64,000 nt of DNA from Closterium sp. NIES-65 (Eukaryota > Streptophyta > Zygnematophyceae > Desmidiales > Closteriaceae): positions 1,488,001 to 1,552,000 of the forward strand of contig CANXME010000053.1 in assembly GCA_948144175.1 (NCBI GenBank), read 5' to 3'. Shown here one piece after another: positions 12,201 to 23,011 of this stretch (positions within the stretch are counted from its first letter, which is position 1; every line of letters starts with the position of its first letter). The notes under the pieces were generated by a model. It saw nothing but the letters and a program-made list of their open reading frames with translations, was not told the origin of the DNA and did not search any database. The translations under genes were made by a program, and so were the position numbers.

Positions 12201-14640
12201 GTGGACGTGGACGTGGACATGGAGGTGGACGTGGATGTGGACGTGGACGTGGACGTGGACGTGGAGGACCTGGACGTGGACAAGGTCGTGGACGTAAACG
12301 TGGACGTGGAGGACGTGGATGTGAACGTGGAGGACGTGGACGTGGACGTGGACGTGGTCGTGGACGTGGACGTGGACATGGACGTGGACGTGGTCGTGGA
12401 CGTGGACGTGGACGTGCACGTGGACGTGGAGGACGTGGACGTGGACGTGGAGGACGTGGACGTGGACGAGGACGTGGACGTGGACGTGGACGTGGACTAG
12501 GACGTGGACGTGGACGTGGACGTGGTCGTGGACGTGGTCGTGGACGTGGACGGGGACGTGGACGTGGAGGACGTGGACGTGGACGTGGAGGACGTGGACG
12601 TGTACGTGGTCGTGGACGTGGACGTGGACGTGGAGGACTTGGACGTGGATGTGGACGTGGTCCTGGACGTGGTCGTGGACGTGGACGTGGACGTGGTCGT
12701 CCACGACGTGGACGTGGACATGTACGTGGACGTGGACATGGACGTGGACGTGGACATGGACGTGGACGTGGACCTGGACGTGGACGTGGACGTGGACGTG
12801 GTCGTGAACGTGGACGTGGACATGGATATGGACGTGGACATGGTCGTGGACGTGGACGTGGATGTGGAAGTGGACTTGGACGTGGAGGATGTGGACGTGG
12901 ACGTGGAGGACGTGGACGTGGACGTGGATGTGGACGTGGACGTGGACTTGGACGTGGACGTGGAGGACCTGGACGTGGACGTGGACGTGGACGAGGACGT
13001 GGACGTGAACGTGGATGTGGACGTAGAGGACGTGGAGGACGTGGACGTGGAGGATGTGGACGTGGACGTGGACGTGGACGTGGTCGTGGACGTGGACGTG
13101 GACGTGGACGTGGTCGTGAACGTGGACGTGGACATGGACCTGAATGTGGACGTGGACGTGGACGTGGACGTGGACGTGGAGGACCTGGACGTGGACGTGG
13201 ACGTGGACGTGGAGGACGTGGACGTGGACGTGGACGTGGACGTGGACGTGGACGTGGTCGTGGACGTGGACGTGGACGTGGTCCTGGACGTGGACGTGGA
13301 CGTGGATGTGGAGGACGTGGACGTGGACGTGGAGGACGTGGACGTGGACGAGGACGTGGACGTGGACGTGGACCTGGACGTGGACGTAGACTAGGACGTG
13401 GACGTGGACGTGGACGTGGTCGTGGACGTGGACGTGGACGTGGTCCTGGACGTGGTCGTGGACGTGGTCGTCCACGACGTGGACGTGGACATGGACGTGG
13501 ACCTGGACGTGGACGTGGACGTGGTCGTGGACGTCGACGTGGACGTGGATGTGGACGTGGACGTGGTCGTAGACGTGGACGTGTACGTTGACGTGGACGT
13601 GGTCGTGGACGTGGACGTGGACGTGGACGTAAAGGACGTGGACGTGGACGTGGAGGACGTGGATGTGGAGGTGGACGTGGATGTGGAGGTGGACGTGGAG
13701 GTGGACGTGGTCGTGGTCGTGGACGTGGACGTGGTCGTGGACGTGGACTTGGACGTGGACGTGGAGGACGTGGACGTGGACGTGGACGTGGACGTGGACG
13801 TGGACGTGGACGTTCAGGACGTGGACGTGGACGTGGAGGATGTGGACGTGGACGTGGACGTGGTCGTGGACGTGGACGTGGACGTGGACTTGGAGGTGGA
13901 TGTGGACGTGGACGTGGTCGTGGACGTGGACGTGGACGTGGAGGTGGACTTGGACGTGGACGTGGACGTGGTCGTGGACGTGGACGTGGAGGACGTGGAC
14001 GTGGACCTGGAGGACGTGGACGTGGACGTGGACGTGGACATGGACGTGGACGTGGATGTGGTCGTGGACGTGGACGTGGACGTGGACGTGGACGTGGAGG
14101 ACGTGGCATGGACGTGGAGGACGTGGACGTGGACGTGGACGTGGACGTGGACTTGGACGTGGACGTGGACCTGGACATGGACGTGGACGTGGTCGTGGAC
14201 GTGGACGTGGAGGATGTGGACGTGACGTGGAGGACGTGGAGGTGGACGTGGACGTGGACGTGTACGTGGTCGTGGACGTGAACGTGGACTTGGACGTGGA
14301 CGTGGAGGACTTGGACGTGGACGTGGACGTGGACGTGGACGTGGACGTGGAGGTGGACGTGGACGTGGACGTGGTCCTGGACGTGGTCGTGGACGTGGAC
14401 GTGGACGTGGACGTGGTCGTCCACGACGTGGACGTGGACGTGGACGTGGACGTGGACTTGGACGTGGACGTGGAGGACCTGGACGTGGACGTGGACGCGG
14501 ACATGGACGTGGACGTGGAGGACGTGCACGTGGACGTGGTGGACGTGGATGTGGACGTGGACGTGGACGTGGTCGTGGACATGGACGTGGACGTGGACGT
14601 TGAGGTGGACGTGGACGTGGACGTGGACTTGGAGGACCAC

Positions 14641-15060
14641 GTAAGGTGGGAAATTTCGGGTCGCATCCAAAGTTTTGTCAATCACAAGGTGTCAATTTCG
14701 CTGCACGGCTTTGGGTTGGTAATTTGAGACTCCATTTGCTACTAAGGCATGTTACTTCCAAACCACGCGCATGTGTCGAATTTCCAACCCGATTGTGATT
14801 AGGCTTTCGATTTTGGGTGTGGGCACTCAAATTCGAATTTGTGGTCAGGATTACGATAAACGCAATCCTGACGTGACTGTTTTTCATTCGACACAAATAT
14901 TTTTCAAGATCGTCAACATTGAGGAGGGTCATTTCAAGTCATTTTCATTCCCTGCCAGCACAGCTTTACCGCGCCTCGAGAGTGAAATTATCGGGGAGAA
15001 TATTCGCCCCTTTAATTTCACACCCTCTCGGGCAAAAAAAATCGCGGTTCGGGATGCGGG
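14641..15060. other. Unique right flank inside the TIR unit
   Basis: This is non-repetitive, AT-richer DNA between the satellite and the right terminal repeat. Short open frames (14771-15067 plus, 14678-14932 minus) show no motif. Inverted TTAATTTCACACCC and GGGTGTGAAATT segments flank an A-run at about 15010-15075. Confidence 0.6.
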
Positions 15061-15088
15061 GGTGTGAAATTATCAAGAACAGGGTGTA
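15061..15088 (-). repeat. Right terminal inverted repeat
   Basis: Its reverse complement matches 801-828 at 26 of 28 positions. It is followed by AATACACCCGC, which gives no convincing long target duplication. Confidence 0.7.
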
Positions 15089-15739
15089 AATACACCCGCA
15101 TTTGCTAAGGACGTGGTATAAGTAAACGGTCGATCGTAAACTGCGACCGGTGTGCGGATCAGTTACCCTGTTTACGGACTAGTAATCATACTACAGTTTG
15201 AATTTTGTCGACATATTGTGCACAGATGGTGAATGTGACTGATCACTGATTGGTGTTCAGCTTTCCGAGGCATTTCTCTGCAGATGATGTTCACGAACCA
15301 ATCGCAACATGTACGATTGATGTTGATGCCAGCGAAGTGCTGTTATTTCGCAAAGCGGGCGAATGGAGTCGTGCATCATTCCCGCAATGTGGGCCTGCGA
15401 GCTGCGAATGTCGCTTTTGGTTGCCCTGTGGGCTGCGTTATGTCGCAGGTGTCGCAGGCAAAACCGAAGTGTCGAATGTGGAAGAGCCAAATCTGAACGC
15501 TCGGATTCCTCAAGAAAACTCTACGCATGTCGATGATGGCTCGCGGCTCGTTCAGGGAAAAGGTAGCCAAGCTCAATCTCTCCGAGCTTGTGGTCTGTCT
15601 CTTCTGGGCTGCCGTTAGTAATTTCATATAGAAAGACTGAAGAACATAATGGTGTTCGCCAAGCCAAAGTCCTCCTTAACCGGCGCGTGGTACGCGTTCT
15701 CCTACATTCGGAAAAGCACCTCTTGCTTCAGACCAAGTG
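15089..15739. other. Upstream region of the NYN-LOTUS gene
   Basis: Two overlapping plus-strand frames (15250-15618 and 15284-15496) have no recognisable domain. They may include upstream exons or 5' leader of the gene that starts at 15740, but no splice sites could be fixed. No RNA gene was seen. Confidence 0.35.
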
Positions 15740-16769
15740 ATGGCTTTAGTACTTTCGCGCAAACCAATTAACTTTAATATCGGCCAATTGGATCAGCCAG
15801 AGATTCGTCATCCAGTCCGGGGAGTCTGTGTTGGAGCCTTCTGGGATATCGAGAACTGTGCAATCCCTCATGGATGCAACACAACACGGATGTCGTCCGT
15901 CGTTTGAAAGCTGTTTTTTTTCTCGTATGGAGAAGTCAGCCGGTTCGCAGCTTACGGAAAGCAGAAACTTCTCGGTTCACGTGCCAGCGAGCTTCAAGCA
16001 TGCGGTGTGGAGTTTGTGCAGGTACCATCAGGGAAGGAATCGGCGGACAAGGCCATAATTCTCGAGGTCATGGGCTTCGTTTTGGACAACCGTAGAGGAG
16101 TTCAAGTCTCTAAAGTAAATCAGCATGAAGTCTTACCGAGCAGGTAAGCCCTTTGCTTCAATTCCGATCTAACGCCAAAACCGTTCCCGACGAACCACCA
16201 TTTTTTTTCCCATTGCACGAACTTTCAGGTCGGTCTCTTCATGCGTCGTGCTTATCACTGCTGACTCTGGCTTCGTCCCACTTGTATCTAGTCTCCATGA
16301 CCGTAATGTCAGTGATGTCAAAGTGGCTGCGACCACTAGAGTAATCAGGTCGCTTCCAGTATCTTTGCAGCTACTGACTTAAGGAGCTGATATCCATGAC
16401 TGGGGCCAGTTACTTCCACAGAAATTTTCAGAGCTAGTATCGTCATCATCTCCATCCCCAAGATTTCGCCTTGTGTCACCAGTGATGCATGCGGCTGTTG
16501 AGAATGAGGGTGGACATGTTACGAAAGACGGAAGAGCAAGTGGTGTAAGTGAGCTGTGCGGATGTGACACTGCAAGGGTGAAGGAACGTGCTGCGAAAGG
16601 CTTCTCAGCTGAAGAGATTTCCTTGGCGACACTTAGGTACCACGTGATGACAGTCCTTGGTGCTTGTGGAGAGCTCTCTATCAACCTGTTTCACATCCTT
16701 TTTTCCCATCTCATTGGCAAACCAATTCGCTTGGCGAACTGTCAGAATGTTATTGTTCTCTAGCCTGCA

Positions 16770-19700
16770 GTGGGGTACGCTCAGAGTAGAGGGTCTCTCA
16801 GTTCTGTTCGCTGCTCTTACGTGATTCGCACTGGTGCTCGGACTGGTCAGCCTTGTGGGACGCCTAGTCACACACAGTCCCGCTGCTTCGCCCGTCTGAG
16901 CGACGCCTGGCGTACCGAGTTTGGCGACGAGGCTGAGCTCCCCGACTGGGTGGAGTTGCTTAGGCAGAGGGTAGATATATTTGCTCTTGACTATGATGCT
17001 ATTCTCACTGCCATGTATGCATTGCCTACTAGTGCTGACCGTGCCTGTCACCTGTGCGTACCGCCTGACCCGGGTATAGAGCCTGCTGCTCTAGCTGCTG
17101 GTGAGGCTGCTGCTCTGGGTGCTAGTGTGTCTCCTGCTCCAGGTACAGGTGCGGCTGCTGCTCTAGGTGCTAGTGAGTCTGCTTCCTCAAGTGCGGGTGA
17201 GTCTGCTCTCTCAGGTACCGCGTCGGCTCCGGCCTCTCACACCTTCACCCTTGATTCGGGGGCTTCCCGCTCCTTCTTTCGAGACCGCACCACACTCACG
17301 CCGCTTGGTCGGCCAGTTGCAGTCTCTCTGGCAGACCCCTCTGGGGGCCCTGTCCTTGCTCACTTCTCCACTGTCCTCCCGTGTCCGGCGGCCCCCTCTG
17401 GCACCCTGTCTGGTCTTTACCTCCCCTCGTTCTCTACGAACTTGGTGAGTGGTGCTGACCTGCAGGATGCGGGGGTTCACCAGTTCACTCCTGCGAGTCA
17501 GCGGGTGACCCACTGCACGGACGCTCGGACAGGCCGACACCTTGCCACATTTACTCGTCGGCCGGGGTCGAGCATGTACACTATTACCACTGCGTCTCCT
17601 CCAGTCACTGCGTCTGGTCAGGTAGCTGCATCGGGTCAGGTGTTTGCTGCAGCGTCCACGTCTGGTCATGAGTCTGCCCCCTGCTCGTGTCGCCTCCTGT
17701 CTCACGAGACTCTCCTCTGGCACCACCGCCTTGGTCACCCCTCCCTGCTTCGTCTCCGAAGCATGGCCTCCCGTGTCCTTGTCTCTGGTCTTCCCCGGTC
17801 CCTCCCTCCCCTTCCTCCCGGGCCTGGCCCTACCTGCGTCCCCTGTGTCGAGGGGCGGCAGCGGGCTGCCCCTCACTCCTCCCAGTTTCCTCCGACAGAG
17901 GCCCCGCTGCAGACGCTTCACATGGACATGTGGGGCCCGGCCCGCGTCCGTGGACAGGGTCACGAGCGCTACTTCCTGCTGGTGGTTGACGACTACTCAC
18001 GTTACACCACAGTCTTCCCTTGCACAGCAAGGGTGATGTCACTGAGGTGTTGATCGACTGGATCCGCGCAGCTCGTCTCCATCTCAGGAAGAGCTTCGGC
18101 TCGGACTTTCCTCTTCTGCGTCTGCACTACGACAGAGGCGGAGAGTTCTCCTCTGGCCTTCTGCGAGCCTACTGTCGTGCACGAGGCATCCGCCAGACCT
18201 TCACGCTTCCGGACTCTCCACAGCAAAATGGGATTGCTGAGCGCCGCATTGGCATGGTCATGGACGTCGCCCGTACGTCCATGATGCATGCGGCTGCCCC
18301 CCATTTTCTGTGGCCGTTTGCGGTCCGGTACGCGGCGCATCAGATCAACCTTCAGCCAAGGGTCTCCATGCCGGAGACCTCTCCAGCCTTGCTGTGGACG
18401 GGGAAGGTTGGCGATGCGTCTGCGTTCCGTGTCTGGGGATCTCGGGCGTTTGTTCGCGACTTGTCTGCGGACAAGCTGTCCCCTCGTGCTGCTCCTGGCG
18501 TCTTCCTGGGTTTCCCCCCCGACGCGCCAGGGTGGCAGTTCTACCACCCCACCTCTCGCCGTGTTCTGTCCTCCCAGGACGTCACGTTCGACGAGTCGGT
18601 CCCCTACTACCGTCTCTTCCCCTACCGCACTCCGTCCCTTCCCCCGCCACCGCTCTTCCTTGTGCCAGGTCCCCCCCCGGTAGACCCCCTCCCCCCTCAG
18701 GGTCCTGCCCCTTCAGGTGTGTCCCAGGTAGACGTTGTCGAGCCTGTCGAGGTCGCTGGTGACTCTGGTGCTGCTGAGGGTGCTGAGCCTGGGGGTGCTG
18801 ACTCTGGGGGTGCTGACTCTGGGGGTGCTGACTCTGGGGGTGCTGAGCCTGAGGGTGCTACTACTGGGGGTGCAGAGCCTGGGGGTGCTGAGCCTAGGGG
18901 TGCTGAGTCTGGGGGTGCTGAGCCTGGGGGTGCTACGTCTGGCGGTGCTGAGCTTGGCGATTCTCTGGGTGCTTCGTCTCGCCGGGAGCCACTCTCTCCA
19001 CAGGAGCTGCGTGAGTGGTTTGCCCGGCGCTGGAGGCGAGCTGCTGGAGCTGGAGGTGCTGCGGGTACTGGAGATTCTGCTGCTGCTGTGGGTGCTGGTG
19101 CAGCGGGTCCCGGAGGCGCTCGTACTCGGAGTACTGGAGCTGCTGGGCCTGCGGGTACTTCTAGAGCGAGAGCTGCTTCGGGTGTTGGCGCGGAGGCTAC
19201 TGCCGTCGGTCCTGGAGGCGGTCCTGCTGAGGGTGCTCCTGGTACTGCTGGAGCTACTGGAGCTGGAGGTGCTGCTGGTGTTGGTGCTGCCACTGGGGGT
19301 ACTGGTGCTGTCCCTGTTGTGTCTGGAGTCGCCGCGCGGCCTCGGCCGTACTTCGTTCCGCTCCTTCAGCACGTTCTTGGTCTCCCGCTTTCTACTGGTC
19401 CTCCTCCTCCCTTAGAGTGTCCACAGCTTGTCCAGTCACAGTTACGGTTACAGCCGGCCTCCCCACTGCCTTCTCCGTCTCCCTACACTGGTCCTACTGG
19501 AGGTCTTGCTGAGCGTCGTGAGCCTGCGTCTTGCCCTGCGTCGCCTGTTCGTCCTGCTCGCACTAGTGGTCGTGGTTCGCGTCAGCGTCCTCCTCCTGTC
19601 CCTAGCACGCACCGGATGTCTCTACGTCCGTCCACTGCTCCTCTGCGTGCCCCTTTGCCTTCTCCTCCTGAGTCTTCTCTTCCTGCTCTTGTCGACCCGG

Positions 19701-21601
19701 AGTCGGACTCTCTTCGTGCTGCCAGTCCTACTGTCACGCTTCTCCTTGCTACTGTTGTCACTGACCCTTCCTTTGAGTCCACTGCTGCGTCTGCCCTAGT
19801 TGCTGAGCTCGTCGACTTTGCTGCTCGCAGTCGTCTAGACTACGCTGCCAGTCTTGTTGCTGAGTCTGAGTCTGTCTGTCCTCTGTTCGTCGGGGGTGAG
19901 TGTGCCCTTGGCACGGACGTCCTTGAGGACAGGCAGGAGGAGTTTCAGTGCTTGGCCGCTGCTTCACCTCATCTCGTGTCCGTACTGCTTATCCCTGAGG
20001 GAGACCCAGATGCACTTGACATCCCGACTCCGCGCTCTTACGCGGAGGCGATAGAGGGTCCCTACTCTTCTCAGTGGCTGGCAGCTATGGACGCAGAGAT
20101 GGCTTCCTGGAAGTCCACAGGCACCTACGTTGACGCTGTCCCCCCTCCTGGGGCGAACATCGTCAAGTGGCATGTGGATCTTCAGGGTGAAGCGGCCGCC
20201 GGGTTCTCCGCCTGTCTTCAAGGCGCGTTACGTGGCTCATGGCTTCAGTCAGCGGCAGGGAGTTGACTACTTTCAGACCTTCTCTCCCACCCCGAAGATG
20301 ACCACTCTTCGGCCACTGCTGCACGTTGCTGCTCACCGTGACTACGAGCTGCACTCTCTCGACTTCAGCACAGCTTTCTTGCAGGGCAGCCTGCACGAGG
20401 AGATCTAGCTGCGCCGCCTACCTGGCTTCACTGGGTCTTTCCCTCCTGGTACCCAGTGGAGTCTCCGGCGTCCAGTCTACGGTCTCCGCCAGGCGCCACG
20501 TGAGTGGCACGACACACTGAGGACTACGCTTGCGGCTCTTGGGTTTGCTCCTTCTACTGCTGACCCGTCGCTGTTTCTGCGCACCGACACCTCTCTGCTG
20601 CCGTTCTACATCCTCGTGTACGTCGACGACTTGGTCTTTGCCACAGCTGACACTGCTGGACTCGCCTACGTGAAGTCCGAGCTGCAGAAGAGACACACGT
20701 GCACAGACCTGGGTGAACTGCCCAGCTACCTTGGCTTGCAGATCACCCGGGACAGAGCACGCCGCACCATTACCCTGACTCAGTCACACATGGTGCAGCA
20801 GGTCCTTCAGCGCTTCGGCTTCACGACTCCTCGCCTCAGGCCACTCCTCTGCCTACTCGCCACTCGCTCTCAGCTCTGCCTTCGGATGAATCCGTAGAGT
20901 CGAGTGGCCAGTATCTAGAGCTTGTTGGCTGCCTCATGTACCTGATGACCTGCACACGACCTGACCTTGCATACCCTCTTAGCATTCTTGCACGCTATGT
21001 TGCTCCTGGGAGACACAGATTGGAGCACATGGCTGCAGCGAAGAGGGTGTTGCGCTACTTGTGCAGTACGCCGGGCATGGGGCTAGTGCTTGGAGGGCGG
21101 AGTCCAGTGGTCCTCACTGGGCACGCAGACGCTTCTTGGGCTGACGACCAGGCTACGCAGCGGTCGTCACAGGGTTACACCTTCAGCCTTGGTTCCGGCT
21201 CTGTTTCGTGGCGAGCTACTCGCTCGTCTTCTGTTCTCGGCTCCAGTTGTGAGGCTGAGATCTACGCCGGGGCCATGGCTGCACAGGAGCTTCGCTGGCA
21301 CACCTACCTGCTGAGTGACCTTGGAGAGTTGCCTCGTTCTCCTCCAGTGCTGTACGTAGACAACAAGGCCATGCTGGCCTTGTGTCGAGAGCAGAGACTG
21401 GAGCACAGAACAAAGCGCATTGCTCTTCGCTACTTCCTTGCTCGTGAGCTACAGCAGCGTGGTCAGTTGCGGCTTTCGTACGTGGCCTCTGAGGCCAACA
21501 CTGCTGATGTCTTCACCAAGGCACTCGCGCCTTGTGATCATCAGCGCTTCTGCACGCAGTTGGGTCTTGTGCCTGTCTTGCCTCAGTTGCTCACCTCTTG
21601 A
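16770..21601 (+). pseudogene. Copia-1 pol (PR-IN-RT-RNase H), frameshifted
   Basis: Order of domains: a Cys/His motif (CSYVIRTG, then CG, H, RCF) typical of the gag end; protease FTLDSGASRSFF; GAG-pre-integrase HHRLGHPS with CVPC; integrase core with LHMDMWG, LHYDRGGEF and NGIAERR, retaining the D, D and E positions; a linker of GGADS-like repeats; RT with LDFSTAFLQG and YVDDLVFA; RNase H with HADASW, CEAEIY and YVDNKAM. This order marks Ty1/copia. The frame is broken near 18030 and 20150-20260, by a TAG at 20406 just after LHEEI, and near 20850. It ends at 21601. No gag start is present. It cannot make a single polyprotein. Confidence 0.9.
18770..18960 (+). repeat. 18-bp in-frame repeat in the Copia-1 linker
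   Basis: GGGGGTGCTGACTCT and related units encode GGADS, GGAEP and similar. The element at 34201-39896 carries a diverged version of the same linker at about 36970-37240, so the region is length-variable within the family. Confidence 0.8.
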
Positions 21602-21811
21602 CCTTGCTTGTACTGTTGCATATATATACACCTGCTCTTGCTTGTCTAGTCCTTTATATATATGTACTCCTGCATGTGAACTGGCCTTGTGGCCTTGAAC
21701 TTGTGCTCAGAATGTGTGGTGACTTTGTGATCCACCTTGAGCTTGCTTTGCTTTGCTTTGCTTGACTGGTCTTGTGACCCCTTGTTCTCCCCCAGTTTGC
21801 CTATGGGGGTG

Positions 21812-21942
21812 TGTCAGAACATATAGCTTGTGCTTATTGTGTAGGCTATAGTGGGGTAGCCCATAAGGGGTACAACCCAATTAGGGTTAGTACTTGTACT
21901 CAGTTCGTTCATAGTTCATTCATTCTCGTTTCAGTTTTCTCA
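21812..21942 (+). repeat. Copia-1 3' LTR
   Basis: It starts TGTCAGAACATATAG just after a purine-rich CTATGGGGGTG tract and ends TTTTCTCA. Its body (TTATTGTGTAGGC, GGTACAACCCAATTAGGG) closely resembles the LTRs of the minus-strand element at 34201-39896, so they are the same family. Confidence 0.75.
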
Positions 21943-22105
21943 CTCTAGCCTGAAGTGGGGTACTCTATAGTGAGTACAACCCCTTAGGGTTTCCTATATG
22001 TATCCTGCTGCTTTCTAGTGAAATCCTCTCTTTTTGCCTAAACTATTCTTGCCTAACTAGGTCTTTCCTAGCTATGGCGCCTTTACTCTATCACTTATTT
22101 TCACA
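21943..22105 (+). repeat. Main part of the 5' LTR of the small non-autonomous element
   Basis: It matches 22576-22756 from CTCTAGCCTG onward, including CCCCTTAGGGTTTCC and the CACTTATTTTCACA end. The first 18 bp are missing here but present at 16740. Confidence 0.8.
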
Positions 22106-22118
22106 TGGTTATCAGAGC
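22106..22118 (+). other. Primer binding site (initiator Met tRNA type)
   Basis: TGGTTATCAGAGC follows the LTR directly. It is a one-base-longer form of the common plant TGGTATCAGAGC site. Confidence 0.75.
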
Positions 22119-22575
22119 TGTAAGCTCCTGGCCTGTGGGCCCCACCACACTCCTTCCGCTGCAACTGCTACTCTCCCTTTCCGCCGTGCGCCCTGAGGCA
22201 CGCGGCGGTTTTCTGCCCGCCGTGCGCCCCGAGGCGCGCGGCGGTTCTCTTCCCGCCGTGCGCCCCAAGGCGCGCGGCGGGTTTCTGCCCCGTCACGCCG
22301 TGCGCCGCTCCCGGGAGGCGCTGTGCCAGTGTGCCTCCTGTTGCTCGTGTGTCTGCAGCTTCAGTCGTCGCCTCCTATCTTCTCTCCTCTTACAGTCTCG
22401 CCTCCTCCTCCTCACTTGTCCTCTGCGAAAGCCTCTAGCTTTGCTCATAATTGTGAACTTTAAACCATTGCTTCTTGTCTTTGTGCTCAGAATGTGTGGT
22501 GACATTGTGATCCACCCTGAGCTTGTTCTGCTTTGCTTGCTCTGCTGATTACACCCCACTTTGGCTATGGGGGTG
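22119..22575 (+). other. Internal region of the small non-autonomous LTR element
   Basis: There is no coding capacity. It holds three to four copies of a unit of about 36 bp based on CCGTGCGCCCCGAGGCGCGC (22185-22315). Each copy can fold as CCGCCGTGCGCC against GGCGCGCGGCGG. The last 120 bp (TGTGCTCAGAATGTGTGGTG and onward) match the 3' end of Copia-1 and of the element at 60862-62726. This suggests the element is mobilised by proteins of that Copia family. Confidence 0.75.
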
Positions 22576-22756
22576 TGTCAGAATGTTACTGTTCTCTAGC
22601 CTGCAGAGGGGTACTCTATAGTGAGTACAACCCCTTAGGGTTTCCTTTATGTATCCTGCTGCTTTCTAGTGAAACCCTCTCTTTTTGCCTAAACTATTCT
22701 TGCCTAGCTAGGTCTTTCCTAGCTATGGCGCCTTTACTCTATCACTTATTTTCACA
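22576..22756 (+). repeat. 3' LTR of the small non-autonomous element
   Basis: 181 bp, TGTCAGAATGTTACTG to TTTTCACA, preceded by the purine tract GGCTATGGGGGTG. It is followed by the target duplication CGAAC. Confidence 0.85.
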
Positions 22757-23011
22757 CGAACTACGGCTTGAAAAGCCTCAAGGACCTGGGAGATGTGTTG
22801 CCAAATGTGGTGCAGCTGAACTCTGCTTGGTCATTACTGAAGGATCTGAGGGACGTCACACCAGCTGTTCGAGCGGGGATAGCACAGCAGCGAACGATGC
22901 AGCTTGTTTCATCGCCACAAAACATGAGAAGCTTGGCGCTTATCCAATCAAGGATGAGACATCTTGTTTATCAAGTTCTGGCAACAATCTTGCTACGCAA
23001 AGGCACCTGGG

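Larger units (their letters stand above)
3333..14640 (+). repeat. GGACGT hexamer satellite, right arm (inverted)
   Basis: About 11.3 kb, roughly 1,880 units, of (GGACGT)n. This is the reverse complement of the left-arm unit, so the array changes strand at about 3326-3333 (sequence CGTCGTAGACCTGG). Common variants are GGTCGT, GGACTT, GGACCT, GGAGGT, GGATGT and a 9-bp GGAGGACGT form. A local inversion, TCGTCCACGACG, recurs many times (for example about 4669, 5034, 5198, 6670 and 9860). Most length changes are multiples of three. A GGACTGG form at 3390, 4141, 6190 and 6545 shifts the phase. Confidence 0.97.
801..15088. mobile_element. TIR-bounded 14.3-kb unit filled with hexamer satellite
   Basis: The ends form a 28-bp inverted repeat with 26 matches: 801-828, and the reverse complement of 15061-15088. 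Both start TACACCCTGTTCT and share GATAATTT. Just inside, the motif GTGAAATTATC or a close form recurs at about 14985 and 15063 and inverted at the left end. A 26-bp segment (CCCCTTAATTTCACACCC, then CTCGGG) also occurs in direct orientation at about 827 and 15007. The interior holds no transposase, only satellite and short unique flanks. The outer TA could be a TA target duplication but cannot be told apart from the repeat itself. A non-autonomous DNA transposon that captured or grew a satellite is the favoured reading. Chance pairing of dispersed repeats is the alternative. Confidence 0.55.
16740..22756 (+). mobile_element. Composite LTR retrotransposon inserted in the LOTUS exon
   Basis: A 5-bp target duplication, CGAAC, flanks the insert (16735-16739 and 22757-22761), and the ends are TGTCAG and TTTTCACA. 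Inside are two elements. One is a small non-autonomous LTR element whose 5' LTR is split: its first 39 bp are at 16740-16778, and the remainder lies at 21943-22105. The other is a Copia element between those halves that lacks its own 5' LTR, primer site and gag. The two LTR pieces overlap by a 21-bp near-repeat, CTCTAGCCTG, then AGTGGGGTAC. Simple nesting is therefore not the whole history, and a recombination or deletion has removed the left end of the Copia. Confidence 0.8.

Noticed and set aside
955-14640. Telomeric or centromeric repeat
   Set aside because: The unit does not match known plant or algal telomere motifs and sits inside paired termini next to genes. A centromeric role cannot be judged from one window.
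923-14727. Open frames of up to 2604 codons across the hexamer block
   Set aside because: The repeat unit has no stop in any frame, so long frames on both strands are automatic. There is no domain and no codon-level constraint that I can show.
801-15088. Helitron
   Set aside because: The ends are inverted repeats, and no CTRR end or terminal hairpin was seen.
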